Of a stretch of 64,000 nucleotides of DNA, positions 45,104 to 59,019 are shown piece after piece. The notes beneath the pieces were generated by a model. It was not told the origin of the DNA and did not search any database. It saw only the letters and a list, made by a program, of their open reading frames with translations. Source of the DNA: Lamellibrachia columna (taxonomy: Eukaryota > Annelida > Polychaeta > Sabellida > Siboglinidae); assembly GCA_963662155.1 (NCBI GenBank), contig OY759261.1:9767572-9831571 (forward strand). Direction: 5' to 3'. How positions within the stretch are numbered: the stretch's first letter is position 1; each line of letters begins with the position of its first letter. The position numbers and the translations under genes were made by a program.

Positions 45104-48100
45104 ATTAGGATTGGCTAGCAGTGAATGTGGAGTCCCAACTGTTCATGTCATTAGGATTGGCTAGCAGTGAATGTGAAGTCCCAACTGTTCATGTTATTAG
45201 GATTGGCTAGCAGTGAATGTGAAGTCCCAACTGTTCATTTCATTAGGATTGGCTAGCAGTGGATGTGAAGTCCCAACTGTTCATGTTATTAGGATTGGCT
45301 AGCAGTGAATGTGAAGTCCCAACTGTTCGTGTTATTAAGATTGGCTAGCAGTGAATGTAAAGTCCCAACTGTTCATGTTATTAGGATTGGCTAGCAGTGA
45401 ATGTGAAGTCCCAACTGTTCATGTTATTAGGATTGGCTAGCAGTGAATGTGAAGTCCCAATTGTTCGTGTTATTAGGATTGGCTAGCAGTAAATGTGGAG
45501 TCCCAACTGTTCGTGTTATTAGGATTGGCTAGCAGTGAATGTGGAGTCCCAATTGTTCGTGTTATTAGGATTGGCTAGCAGTGAATGTGGAGTCCCAACT
45601 GTTCATGTTATTAGGATTGGCTAGCAGTGAATGTGGAGTCCCAACTGTTCATGTTATTAGGATTGGCTAGCAGTGAATGTGGAGTCCCAACTGTTCATGT
45701 TATTAGGATTGGCTAGCAATGAATGTGGAGTCCCAACTGTTCACGTTATTAGGATTGGCTAGCAGTGAATGTAAAGTCCCAACTGTTCATGTTATTAGGA
45801 TTGGCTAGCAGTGAATGTAAAGTCCCAACTGTTCATGCTATTAGGATTGGCTAGCAGTGAATGTGGAGTCCCAACTGTTCATGTTATTAGGATTGGCTAG
45901 CAGTAAATGTGGAGTCCCAACTGTTCATGTTATTAGGATTGGCTAGCAGTGAATGTGGAGTCCCAACTGTTCATGTTATTAGGATTGGCTAGCAGTGAAT
46001 TTAAAGTCCCAACTGTTCATGTTATTAGGATTGGCTAGCAGTGAATGTAAAGTCCCAACTGTTCATGTTATTAGGATTGGCTAGCAGTGAATGTAAAGTC
46101 CCAACTGTTCATGTTATTAGGATTGGCTAGCAGTGAATGTAAAGTCCCAACTGTTCATGCTATTAGGATTGGCTAGCAGTGAATGTGGAGTCCCAACTGT
46201 TCATGTTATTAGGATTGGCTAGCAGTAAATGTGGAGTCCCAACTGTTCATGTTATTAGGATTGGCTAGCAGTGAATGTGGAGTCCCAACTGTTCATGTTA
46301 TTAGGATTGGCTAGCAGTAAATTTAAAGTCCCAACTGTTTATGTTATTAGGATTGGCTAGCAGTGAGTGTGAAGTCCCAACTGTTCATGTTATTAGGATT
46401 GGCTAGCAGTGAATGTAAAGTCCCAACTGTTCATGTTATTAGGATTGGCTAGCAGTGAATGTGAAGTCCCAACTGTTCATGTTATTAGGATTGGCTAGCA
46501 GTGAATGTGAAGTCCCAACTGTTCATGTTATTAGGATTGGCTAGCAGTGAATGCGGAGTCCCAACTGTTCATGTTATTAGGATTGGCTAGCAGTGAATGT
46601 AAAGTCCCAACTGTTCATGTTATTAGGATTGGCTAGCAGTGAATGTGAAGTCCCAACTGTTCATGTTATTAGGATTGGCTAGCAGTGAATGTGGAGTCCC
46701 AACTGTTCATATTATTAGGATTGGCTAGCAGTGAATGTGAAGTCCCGACTGTTCATGTTATTAGGATTGGCTAGCAGTGAATGTGAAGTCCCAACTGTTC
46801 ATGTCATTAGGATTGGCTAGCAGTGAATGTGAAGTCCCAACTGTTCACGTTATTAGGATTGGCTAGCAGTGAATGTAAAGTCCCAACTGTTCATGTTATT
46901 AGGATTGGCTAGCAGTGAATGTAAAGTCCCAACTGTTCATGCTATTAGGATTGGCTAGCAGTGAATGTGGAGTCCCAACTGTTCATGTTATTAGGATTGG
47001 CTAGCAGTAAATGTGGAGTCCCAACTGTTCATGTTATTAGGATTGGCTAGCAGTGAATGTGGAGTCCCAACTGTTCATGTTATTAGGATTGGCTAGCAGT
47101 GAATTTAAAGTCCCAACTGTTCATGTTATTAGGATTGGCTAGCAGTGAATGTAAAGTCCCAACTGTTCATGTTATTAGGATTGGCTAGCAGTGAATGTAA
47201 AGTCCCAACTGTTCATGTTATTAGGGTTGGCTAGCAGTGAATGTAAAGTCCCAACTGTTTATGTTATTAGGATTGGCTAGCAGTGAGTGTGAAGTCCCAA
47301 CTGTTCATGTTATTAGGATTGGCTAGCAGTGAATGTAAAGTCCCAACTGTTCATGTTATTAGGATTGGCTAGCAGTGAATGTGAAGTCCCAACTGTTCAT
47401 GTTATTAGGATTGGCTAGCAGTGAATGTGAAGTCCCAACTGTTCATGTTATTAGGATTGGCTAGCAGTGAATGCGGAGTCCCAACTGTTCATGTTATTAG
47501 GATTGGCTAGCAGTGAATGTAAAGTCCCAACTGTTCATGTTATTAGGATTGGCTAGCAGTGAATGTGAAGTCCCAACTGTTCATGTTATTAGGATTGGCT
47601 AGCAGTGAATGTGGAGTCCCAACTGTTCATATTATTAGGATTGGCTAGCAGTGAATGTGAAGTCCCGACTGTTTATGTTATTAGGATTGGCTAGCAGTGA
47701 ATGTGAAGTCCCAACTGTTCATGTCATTAGGATTGGCTAGCAGTGAATGTGAAGTCCCAACTGTTCATGTTATTAGGATTGGCTAGCAGTGAATGTGAAG
47801 TCCCGACTGTTCATGTTATTAGGATTGGCTAGCAGCGAATGTGAAGTCCCAACTGTTCATGTTATTAGGATTGGCTAGCAGTGAATGTGGAGTCCCAACT
47901 GTTCATGTTATTAGGATTGGCTAGCAGTGAATGTGAAGTCCCAACTGTTCATGTTATTAGGATTGGCTAGCAGTGAATGTGGAGTCCCAACTGTTCATAT
48001 TATTAGGATTGGCTAGCAGTGAATGTGAAGTCCCAACTGTTCATGTTATTAGGATTGGCTAGCAGTGAATGTGAAGTCCCAACTGTTCATGTTATTAGGA

Positions 48101-48140
48101 TTGGCTAGCAGTGAATGTGAAGTCCCAACTGTTCATGTTT
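45104..48140. repeat. Minisatellite, 46 bp unit, about 66 copies, with 20-unit higher-order repeat
   Basis: Unit: TTAGGATTGGCTAGCAGTGA then ATGTGAAGTCCCAACTG and TTCATGTTA, exact 46-base period (45981 to 46027). Variants at a few positions (GTGGAG, GTAAAG, TTTAAAG, CATATTA) mark individual units. The same series of variants recurs 920 bases later: GTGAGTGTGAAG at 46363 and 47283, ATGCGGAGTC at 46552 and 47472. So a block of 20 units was duplicated. The period is not a multiple of three and no long frame exists. Confidence 0.97.
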
Positions 48141-50370
48141 ATTTTTCTTTTGAAGTAGAGTGTCTGATCATTCTTTTGATAACATTGTAATTTATACTAT
48201 TATAATGGGATATGATTAAATAAAATCTTATTCGCATGGTGTCCTGAACGTCACGACCATTTCTTTTACATTAAGTAACGACTGTTACATAATGAAGGGC
48301 GTGTATTACAATGCAAGTTTTGTAAACTTAAAATTGCACAACTATCTTTGTGCTGTTTCCTGTTATCATGAGGTTGTTAAAGAATCAAATAAAGCTATTA
48401 CCTGTTCGTTTTAGTAATTTAACATTTTGAGCTTCTTTGTCCCACTTTTGTGCACCAGTATTGAAAACACACACATGATGAAGTATATTTTCCATAAATA
48501 TCAAACTCTAATATGAATTATTTTTTATAACAGTTACATGAAGTCGAACACGGTTTTTATCATGTGGCCAGTATCACCGACAACTATTTACAATACTACA
48601 TACAATTTGAACATTTCAAATGACATGGACTCTGGAAAATCTTCATGATTTATCTAGTATACATGTCAATAAATAAGAAAAAAGGTACACCATGACATTT
48701 GACTTGGACACTTTGTTTTTTCTGTCATTGTTACTTTGGTCATAGTGTCTGCATTGCTTTTTTCTTGGATATACCTTCTTTCACTTATTAAAGTTCTTTC
48801 ATAAAAGTGTTGTGAATTTTGTTCGACACATAGTCAGTAACTTTGATAAATAATCTTTGACCGTAGCATCTGCTGTATATGTCCAGGGGTTGGAACATGA
48901 CAAAATATGAGCTACACTATGAATGACATTGGTGACACTGGACACACAATATATCTTCAATAAGGCTATAGCATTATCCTTCATCATTAAGTAGAAAATG
49001 TCCAGGAAATCTACTTAAAACATGTTGTGCTATGTAACCCTATACAAACATGGAGTCTGTTTTTTTATACATATTTTACTTCACACAATTTTCTTAATTT
49101 AACATGTTTTTTCCCAAAAATTTAATCTCAAATCGTTTGGGAGATAATTGATGTAAACTCGTGTAATGCTTGAACATCAGATTACAAAGTGTTGACCAAA
49201 CCAGGTGACACTGGACACTAGTTGGGGCAGAACTGACCCAAAGATAATTGTGTTTGCTTACAAATCATTAGAAGTAAGTCATGATTATGCATTTGTGAAG
49301 GCTCCTTCGCCTGCATGTGAGAGTGTAGACATCATAAAACTTTCATACCATGGAATCAGAGCCTCTACAACCCACCAGTGGCGATGTACAGGCCACAGTT
49401 GCCTAACCTCGACAACCTGGCAGCCGTCCTTTATAAAGCATTCTTGGAAGCACGATGTTTCATGCATTGGTAGCTAATTGTATGCATTGTTAGTGGTAGA
49501 GTGGACTGACATCAGACGTTAGTACATCTCCCACTCTGATACCTCTTCATAAGCATGGTTCATGTCCTCATTACTGGCAGACATAGTGGATGACAATTAT
49601 TTCCGCTTCTGCCAACGAGAAGAAGTATTGTGCACAGGAGATCATACAGCCCCATTTCACAGCGTCATCTGTACTTCATTTGGTACAATTAACTAATAAA
49701 TTTCCCAATTAAATTAACCTCACACAATTCCAGTCGGATGTAGAAGTTTCATATATTCATTGGAATGAAACAGAAAAGCAATGTCACTATCACATAACAC
49801 AGTCTGATTATCCCATAGTAGACCCATACTGCTCGGCTGCTGCTTGGTGGACAGTTAATTATTAGCTCAAGGATAGGATGATTTTCACACTTTTGGTCAA
49901 TAGTGTGCAATCTAGCTACCAACTGAGAAAAACTCAGAAAAGTTGCTATAAGTCCCTGGATTTTGTTCAAACATTACCCAGCATGGCAGGCTGGCAGCTA
50001 GGGTTGGGAGACGGCAATGACTGATTGATTGATTCAGATGTTAAAGACAGTATGTTTAGTGCTGGAAGCCTGGAACCCTTATCCTGCTTCAGTGAATGAA
50101 TGAATAGGCTTGTCAGTGTAACAACATGTCCAGCGTCACCATTGAGTTTGAAGGCCACATTTGTCCAAATGTGCTTTCCAATTTCACCAAAATTACATTC
50201 TAATGTTGTCCTAGCATCGCTATATTGTTTTTGCAATGTAAACTGAGAGCTCTTATGCAACACAAATGGGTCCTAAAGAAGGTTTATCTTTATCAGTAAC
50301 CAGCAAGTGTCTAGCATCACCACGTTTTGTTAATAATTTTTCTTACTAAAGTATGTGTTGCATTGTTTTC
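48141..50370. other. Intron sequence between the two largest arrays
   Basis: About 2.2 kb of AT-rich DNA with only short frames (for example 49205-49477 plus, 49967-50263 minus) that I cannot assign to any family. No repeat array, RT or transposase is visible. Confidence 0.55.
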
Positions 50371-53300
50371 ATATATAGGAAGAGCAACATGCATCTGACC
50401 ACTGTAGTTCATATATAGGAAGAGCAACATGTATCTGTCCACTGTAGTTCATATATAGGAAGAGCGACATGCATCTGACTACTGTAGTTCATATATAGGA
50501 AGAGTAACATGTATCTGTCCACTGTAGTTCATATATAGGAAGAGCAACATGCATCTGACCACTGTAGTTCATATATAGGAAGAGTAACATGTATCTGACC
50601 ACTGTAGTTCATATATATGAAGAGTGACATGTATTTGACCACTGTAGTTCATATATATATAGGAAGGGCAACATGTATCTGACCACTGTAGTTCATATAT
50701 AGGAAGAGCAACATGCATCTGACCACTGTAGTTCATATATAGGAAGAGTAACATGTATCTGTCCACTGTAGTTCATATATAGGAAGAGCAACATGCATCT
50801 GACCACTGTAGTTCATATATAGGAAGAGTAACATGTATCTGACCACTGTAGTTCATATATATGAAGAGTGACATGTATTTGACCTCTGTAGTTCATATAT
50901 AGGAAAAGTGACATGTATCTAACCACTGTAATTCATATATATATAGGAAGGGCAACATGTATCTGACCACTGTAGTTCATATATAGGAAGAGCAACATGC
51001 ATCTGACCACTGTAGTTCATATATAGGAAGAGTAACATGTATCTGTCCACTGTAGTTCATATATAGGAAGAGCAACATGCATCTGACCACTGTAGTTCAT
51101 ATATAGGAAGAGTAACATGTATCTGACCACTGTAGTTCATATATATGAAGAGTGACATGTATTTGACCACTGTAGTTCATATATAGGAAGAGTGACATGT
51201 ATCTGACCACTGTAGTTCATATATAGGAAGAGTAACATGTATCTGACTACTGTAGTTTATATATAGGAAGAGTGACATGTATCTGACCACTGTAGTTCAT
51301 ATATAGGAAGAGCAACATGTATCTGTCCACTGTAGTTCATATATATGAAGAGTGACATGTATTTGACCACTGTAGTTCATATATAGGAAGAGTGACATGT
51401 ATCTGACCACTGTAGTTCATATATATGAAGAGTGACATGTATTTGACCACTGTAGTTCATATATAGGAAGGGCAACATGTATCTGACCACTGTAGTTCAT
51501 ATATAGGAAGAGTGACATGTATCTGACTACTGTAGTTCATATATAGGAAGAGTGACATGTATCTGACCACTGTAGTTCATATATAGGAAGAGTGACATGT
51601 ATCTGACCACTGTAGTTCATATATAGGAAGAGCGACATGTATCTGACCACTGTAGTTCATATATAGGGAGAGTAACATGTATCTGACCACTGTAGTCCAT
51701 ATATAGGAAGAGTAACATGTATCTGTCTACTGTAGTTCATATATAGGAAGAGTGACATGTATCTGACCACTGTAGTTCATATATAGGAAGAGTAACATGT
51801 ATCTGACTACTGTAGTTTATATATAGGAAGAGTGACATGTATCTGACCACTGTAGTTCATATATAGGAAGAGCAACATGTATCTGACCACTGTAGTTCAT
51901 ATATAGGAAGAGTGACATGTATCTGACCACTGTAGTTCATATATAGGAAGGGCAACATGTATCTGACCACAGTAGTTCATATATAGGAAGAGTGACATGT
52001 ATCTGACTACTGTAGTTCATATATAGGAAGAGTGACATGTATCTGACCACTGTAGTTCATATATAGGAAGAGTGACATGTATCTGACCACTGTAGTTCAT
52101 ATATAGGAAGAGCGACATGTATCTGACCACTGTAGTTCATATATAGGGAGAGTGACATGTATCTGACCACTGTAGTCCATATATAGGAAGAGTGACATGT
52201 ATCTGACCACTGTAGTTCATATATAGGAAGAGTGACATGTATCTGACTACTGTAGTTCATATATAGGAAGAGTGACATGTATCTGACCACTGTAGTCCAT
52301 ATATAGGAAGAGCAACATGTATCTGACCACTGTAGTTCAAATATATGAAGAGCGACATGTATCTGACCACTGTAGTTCATATATAGGAAGAGCAACATGT
52401 ATCTGACCACTGCAGTTCATATATAGGAAGAGTGACATGTATCTGACCACTGTAGTTCATATATATGAAGAGTGACATGTATTTGACCACTGTAGTTCAT
52501 ATATAGGAAGAGTGATATGTATCTGACCACTGTAGTTCATATATAGGAAGAGTAACATGTACCTGACCACTGTAGTTCATATATAGGAAGAGTGACATGT
52601 ATTTGACCACTGTAGTTCATATATAGGAAGAGTGACATGTATCTGACCACTGTAGTTCATATATAGGAAGAGTGACATGTATCTGACTACTGTAGTTCAT
52701 ATATAGGAAGAGTGACATGTATCTGACCACTGTAGTCCATATATAGGAAGAGCAACATGTATCTGACCACTGTAGTTCATATATATGAAGAGCGACATGT
52801 ATCTGACCACTGTAGTTCATATATAGGAAGAGCAACATGTATCTGACCACTGTAGTTCATATATAGGAAGAGTGACATGTATCTGACCACTGTAGTTCAT
52901 ATATATGAAAAGTGACATGTATTTGACCACTGTAGTTCATATATATGAAGAGTGACATGTATTTGACCACTGTAGTTCATATATAGGAAGAGTGATATGT
53001 ATCTGACCACTGTAGTTCATATATAGGAAGAGTAACATGTACCTGACCACTGTAGTTCATATATAGGAAGAGTGACATGTATCTGACTACTGTAGTTCAT
53101 ATATAGGAAGAGTGACATGTATCTGACCACTGTAGTTCATATATATGAAGAGTGACTTGTATCTGACTACTGTAGTTCATATACAGGAAGAGTGACATGT
53201 ATCTGACCACTGTAGTTCATATATAGGAAGAGTGACATGTATCTGACTACTGTAGTTCATATATAGGAAGAGTGACATGTATCTGACTACTGTAGTTTAT

Positions 53301-56212
53301 ATATAGGAAGAGTGACATGTATCTGACTACTGTAGTTCATATATAGGAAGAGTGACATGTATTTGACCACTGTAGTTCATATATAGGAAGAGTGACATGT
53401 ATCTGACCACTGTAGTTCATATATATATGAAGAGCGACATGTATCTGACCACTGTAGTTCATATATAGGAAGAGTGACATGTATCTGACTACTGTAATTC
53501 ATATATAGGAAGAGTGACATGTATCTGACCACTGTAGTTCATATATAGGAAGAGCGACATGTATCTGACTACTGTAGTTCATATATAGGAAGAGTGAAAT
53601 GCATTTGACCACTGTAGTTCATATATAGGAAGAGTGACCTGTATCTGACCACTGTAGTTCATATATAGGAAGAGCGACATGTATCTGACCACTGTAGTTC
53701 ATATATAGGGAGAGTAACATGTATCTGACCACTGTAGTCCATATATAGGAAGAGTGACATGTATCTGACCACTGTAGTTCATATATAGGGAGAGTGACAT
53801 GTATCTGACCACTGTAGTTCATATATAGGAAGAGCGACATGTATCTGACCACTGTAGTTCATATATAGGGAGAGTAACATGTATCTGACCACTGTAGTCC
53901 ATATATAGGAAGAGTGACATGTATCTGACCACTGTAGTTCATATATAGGAAGAGCGACATGTATCTGACCACTGTAGTTCATATATAGGAAGAGTGACAT
54001 GTATCTGACCACTGTAGTTCATATATAGGAAGAGTGACATGTATCTGACCACTGTAGTTCATATATAGGAAGAGCGACATGTATCTGACCACTGTAGTTC
54101 ATATATAGGGAGAGTAACATGTATCTGACCACTGTAGTCCATATATAGGAAGAGTAACATGTATCTGACCACTGTAGTTCATATATAGGAAGAGCGACAT
54201 GTATCTGACCACTGTAGTTCATATATAGGGAGAGTAACATGTATCTGACCACTGTAGTTCATATATAGGAAGAGTGACATGTATCTGACTACTGTAGTTC
54301 ATATATAGGAAGAGTGACATGTATCTGACCACTGTAGTTCATATATAGGAAGAGTGACATGTATCTGACTACTATTATTTTTCATATATAGGAAGAGTGA
54401 CATGTATCTGACTACTGTAATTCATATATAGGAAGAGTGACATGTATTTGACCACTGTAGTTCATATATAGGAAGAGTGACATGTATCTGACCACTGTAG
54501 TTCATATATAGGAAGAGCGACATGTATCTGACCACTGTAGTTCATATATAGGAAGAGCGACATGTATCTGACCACTGTAGTTCATATATAGGGAGAGTAA
54601 CATGTATCTGACCACTGTAGTTCAAGAGCGACATGTATCTGACTACTGTAGTTCATATATAGGAAGAGTGACATGTATCTGACCACTGTAGTTCATATAT
54701 AGGAAGAGCGACCTGTATCTGACCACTGTAGTTCATATATAGGAAGAGTGACATGTATCTGACCACTGTAGTTCATATATAGGAAGAGCAACATGTATCT
54801 GACCACTGTAGTTCATATATAGGAAGAGTGACATGTATCTGACCACTGTAGTTCATATATAGGAAGAGTGACATGTATCTGACCACTGTAGTTCATATAT
54901 AGGAAGAGCGACATGTATCTGACCACTGTAGTTCATATATAGGAAGAGTGACATGTATCTGACCACTGTAGTTCATATATAGGGAGAGTGACTTGTATCT
55001 GACCACTGTAGTTCATATATAGGGAGAGTAACATGTATCTGACCACTGTAGTTCATATATAGGAAGAGTGACATGTATCTGACTACTGTAGTTCATATAT
55101 AGGAAGAGTGACATGTATCTGACCACTGTAGTTCATATATAGGAAGAGTGACATGTATCTGACCACTGTAGTTCATATATAGGAAGAGCGACATGTATCT
55201 GACCACTGTAGTTCATATATAGGGAGAGTAACATGTATCTGACCACTGTAGTCCATATATAGGAAGAGTGACATGTATCTGACCACTGTAGTTCATATAT
55301 AGGAAGAGCGACATGTATCTGACCACTGTAGTTCATATATAGGAAGAGTGACATGTATCTGACCACTGTAGTTCATATATAGGAAGAGTGACATGTATCT
55401 GACCACTGTAGTTCATATATAGGAAGAGTGACATGTATCTGACCACTGTAGTTCATATATAGGAAGAGTGACATGTATCTGACCACTGTAGTTCATATAT
55501 AGGAAGAGTGACATGTATCTGACCACTGTAGTTCATATATAGGAAGAGTGACATGTATCTGACCACTGTAGTTCATATATAGGAAGAGCGACATGTATCT
55601 GACCACTGTAGTTCATATATAGGGAGAGTAACATGTATCTGACCACTGTAGTCCATATATAGGAAGAGTAACATGTATCTGACTACTGTAGTTCATATAT
55701 AGGAAGAGTGACATGTATCTGACCACTGTAGTTCATATATAGGAAGAGTAACATGTATCTGACTACTGTAGTTCATATATAGGAAGAGTGACATGTATCT
55801 GACTACTGTATTTCATATATAGGAAGAGTGACATGTATCTGACCACTGTAGTTCATATATAGGAAGAGTGACATGTATCTGACTACTGTAGTTCATATAT
55901 AGGAAGAGTGACATGTATCTGACTACTGTAGTTCATATATAGGAAGAGTGACATGTATTTGACCACTGTAGTTCATATATAGGAAGAGTGACATGTATCT
56001 GACCACTGTAGTTCATATATAGGATGAGTGACATGTATCTGACCACTGTAGTTCATATATAGGAAGAGTGACATGTATCTGACCACTGTAGTTCATATAT
56101 AGGAAGAGTGACATGTATTTGACCACTGTAGTTCATATATAGGAAGAGTGACATGTATCTGACCACTGTAGTTCATATATAGGAAGGGCAACATGTATCT
56201 GACCACTGTAGT
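50371..56212. repeat. Minisatellite, 40 bp unit, about 146 copies
   Basis: Unit: GTTCATATATAGGAAGAG, then TGACATGTATCTGACCACTG and TA. The period is 40 bases almost throughout, with rare 44-base (extra TATA) and deleted units (for example near 54625). Variants (GCGACATG, GTAACATG, AGGGAGAG, GACTACTG, GTCCATATA) form patterns repeated at longer range. Three units make 120 bases or 40 codons, which creates the many 77-117 codon minus frames (SGQIHVALPIYELQWSDTC). At 5.8 kb it is the largest array in the window. Confidence 0.97.
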
Positions 56213-56934
56213 TCCTGTGGGTCACTGTATTTTGTGCTCTGAACGGTGTTTATTTAGTTTTCCCGCCGGTGATGCTGGATATCCCCCAAATCCATTTTTT
56301 ATTGCCAGACCAGGAAATATCTTGAATATTGGTACCGCCATCAAGGCAGTTGTATATATGAAATACTTAAATTAAAAACGGTGTATCTTTCGGTTTTTTT
56401 TGGAGGTAGGCCTTTCCGTCAGTAATGCTGGACACTTACTTAAAATGCTATTTCATAAGTTTGAATTTTAACATACCATATTTTCCTTACGCTTAGGCTT
56501 AGCCCCATCATTTTATTACATAATTCATTTTTTAGCCCTGTATGAAGGGATTATTTGTCTAAATACATATCAATAACAATCATAAATAAATACCATGGAC
56601 CCACATAACAATGACAATGTATACCAAAAAGTGGTAACTTAAGAAACAATACGGTAAAATGTTTTTTTACTATTTATACAGGATTTTATACTGTAAACCC
56701 CTGACACATACCATAAATGCACTGTATACTCAGAAATAAAAAATACAATAACGTCTTTGTGTGGTACTGATTCCAATTTTGGAAACTTCAAATTGACATG
56801 CTATTTTGGCCACCTTTGGTATTGATAGATTGATTTGTTTAGGTATCAAATGACACCAAGGATAACACATTAAAGTGTAAGTACACTTATTTCAAATGTG
56901 GTCCTCCTGGTTTTTAAGAGTGTCATTCTCTAGT
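56213..56934. other. Spacer right of the 40 bp array
   Basis: AT-rich sequence; a short plus frame at 56193-56375 begins inside the last repeat unit and is not convincing as a gene. Nothing else is seen. Confidence 0.6.
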
Positions 56935-57128
56935 GTTAGTCAGTCCATCACAGGTTTTTTCCATTACCCTGCATGGGACAGAAGGGACCAACGGCTTTTA
57001 CTGTCTGTTCCGAAAGAGACAGGCAAAGTGGGGTGAACGCAATTGTCCAAGTTTCAAAACGACGGAGGTGGTTTCGAGCCCCTGTCCCGACGCTCTACCA
57101 GTACCACACAACCACCGCGCTACTCACT
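56935..57128 (-). mobile_element. tRNA-derived SINE (copy 3)
   Basis: The minus strand begins with a tRNA-like head (GTAGCGCGGTGGTTGTGTGG, B-box-like GGGCTCGAAACCACC). It continues through the shared core (GACAATTGCGTTCACCCCAC, TTTGCCTGTC) and then diverges. The core matches SINE copies 1 and 2, the head is a third type. The 3' end is not well defined. Confidence 0.65.
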
Positions 57129-57464
57129 GTTTGTTTGTTTTTATTTTTTATTTGTTTTTATTTTGTTTAACCAGTATTAAGATAAATGAGACTGGCAAAC
57201 TATATATGTCTGTTAAGCTCTTTGTATATGCAATCCATGTTGAAATTTCATTATTTAAATCTAACAATAAAATTCCTAAACGAAATATTACAAATGTGCA
57301 TGAGAGGTTTGGATATAACAGATATGACCTTGGCTACGTTATCCATGCTCTGCTTTCTTTTGGGTACAAATGTTTGCAGTGTCAATAACCTTTTGCTCAT
57401 CAACAGGTTTTAAATACAGACAGTTTCCAGTTCTACCTCCTAAATAATCATAGAGGTATATTTA

Positions 57465-58930
57465 TCAGGATTTGTAATGTTTTTTGGCTAAATTTGAACC
57501 AACAGTTGTAAATAACTTACTGAATTCACCTGCCATATTTTTATTGGTGGATACATCTCTATTTCCACACATTATATGAATAGGACACTTGATCGTTGGG
57601 CGTTGTTTACAAATGACGGTGTTCAATATTGCTAATGTTTCTTTAACGTGTCCTCTCTGTTCTGCTAGCAGTTCACTGTAATATGCCCTTTCAGCAGATC
57701 TTAACAGAGAAATTAGTTTGTTTTTGTACGTTTTGCATTGAGATTTGGAGCTTTCAGTTCTATGTCGAAGAAGTAATCTATAAAGTTGATTTTTCTTCGA
57801 CATGCAATGTTTAAGCCGTTGGTCAACCAGGTTGTTTCTACATGTGCAATTGTCCTTAATCTTTACATTCTAAGTTGGGCAATGGAGGTTGTACAATGTA
57901 TTGAATGTGTTGATAAAATTAGCATACACTATGTTAACATCATCCGAATACAAAACACTTCTCCATTGTTCTTGCCTCAAACTTTCCATTAACATTAGTA
58001 TATTGTTCTCTTTCAAGCTCCGTACATTTCTAAATGTCTTAGAATAATGTTTTTCAAATTCATATTTACATAAGACAAATATCGGCAAGTAGTTACAAAT
58101 GTCACTAATTAGTAACCCACTATTAGCAGAGTAGTTAATTTGGTTGGTAAATATATTATCTATTAAGTTGTTGAAGGTAATTCAGCTCAGTCTTTCTATT
58201 ATTATTGGGGTAAGACCACAGTTGACCTTCCTGTTTATTATTTCACACGAATGTAGGGCGTATGAAATTGTAAAATGGGAACTTAATAAATTAATATTAT
58301 GTGACATGAGTGCCTTAGAGCAGGAATATTCACAGGTTTGTTTGTAGAAGCTATTGGCTGTGAAACAGTGCATTTTTTAAAGAGTTTAACTGGCGGAAGG
58401 ATTTATGGGAATTTTTCTGCTATGGGCCACGTGGGCGCATGAATACATGGCTATTTTTGTCAAAATTGATAGGCATCGCATGTCGGGGCAATTTAAAAGA
58501 GCTGGAGGTCAGTATATCAATGAGATGATGGCAGTTGCTGTGGACAATTTTCAGAATTTTTGATGGTCACGTTTTCTTATAATCAGATAAAACGTTAACA
58601 TGGCCACCAATGCAATTCTTAACTGTGATCTGACTCCTATTAAAGGATATAATCCCAAACCATACATACAGTTTAGAAACCACTTTGTTCCATCATGTGT
58701 TTCCTGTTTAAGTAGATCAATATTAAAGTCTCCACAAACAAAATTGGGTTTACTTTGATTTGCAGACCTAAGTAACTGGTCCACTTGCTCACAGAATATA
58801 TCTGTCTGAGCTCATAGATCCCATAATTAAAGGCAGGTGACCTGTCTGATAATAACAATGTGTGACCCATTGCTCTTGCCACAGTTGATAGTGGATTATT
58901 TGAATCTTTAATATTATCTAGGGTTTCCAC
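57465..58930 (-). mobile_element. Non-LTR retrotransposon fragment (endonuclease to RT linker), interrupted
   Basis: Minus-strand frames in order: VCGDFNIDLLKQETHDGTKW (58784-58640, endonuclease catalytic GDFN), LIDNIFTNQINYSANSGLL and LPIFVLCKYEF (about 58170-58020, end of the endonuclease), LYNLHCPT (57880), KNQLYRLLL and YKNKLISLLRSAERAYYSEL and GEFSKLFTTVGSNLAKK (57803-57465, the linker before the RT). The RT itself is absent. The endonuclease is split by family X copy 3. Gypsy and CR1 copies in this window are different, so this is a third retroelement lineage. Confidence 0.7.
58215..58630 (+). mobile_element. Dispersed repeat family X, copy 3
   Basis: It shares GACGAATGTAGGGC-like, GGCGGAAGGATTT, TCAATGAGATGATGGCA and GAATTTTTGATGGTC words, in the same order, with 23015-23505. 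It is more diverged than copies 1 and 2 are from each other. It interrupts the endonuclease of the retroelement at 57465-58930. Confidence 0.7.
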
Positions 58931-59019
58931 TTTTTAAACTACATATGTTAACCAATTTGAATTTTAAAAGCATCACTCAATTGAAATGCTTATATTTGCC
59001 TTAAACAAATTCATTAGAC

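Noticed and set aside
50569..55366. Many 65-117 codon minus frames as a gene family
   Set aside because: They are the same 120-base reading of three 40 bp units and end wherever a unit carries a single substitution or indel.
36450..56212. CRISPR-like arrays
   Set aside because: The repeats are directly contiguous with no unique spacers, and the surrounding sequence is clearly eukaryotic.
3037..57128. Functional tRNA genes at 3037, 42911 and 57128
   Set aside because: A- and B-box-like parts are present, but the heads do not give an obvious complete cloverleaf and continue into SINE cores and tails.
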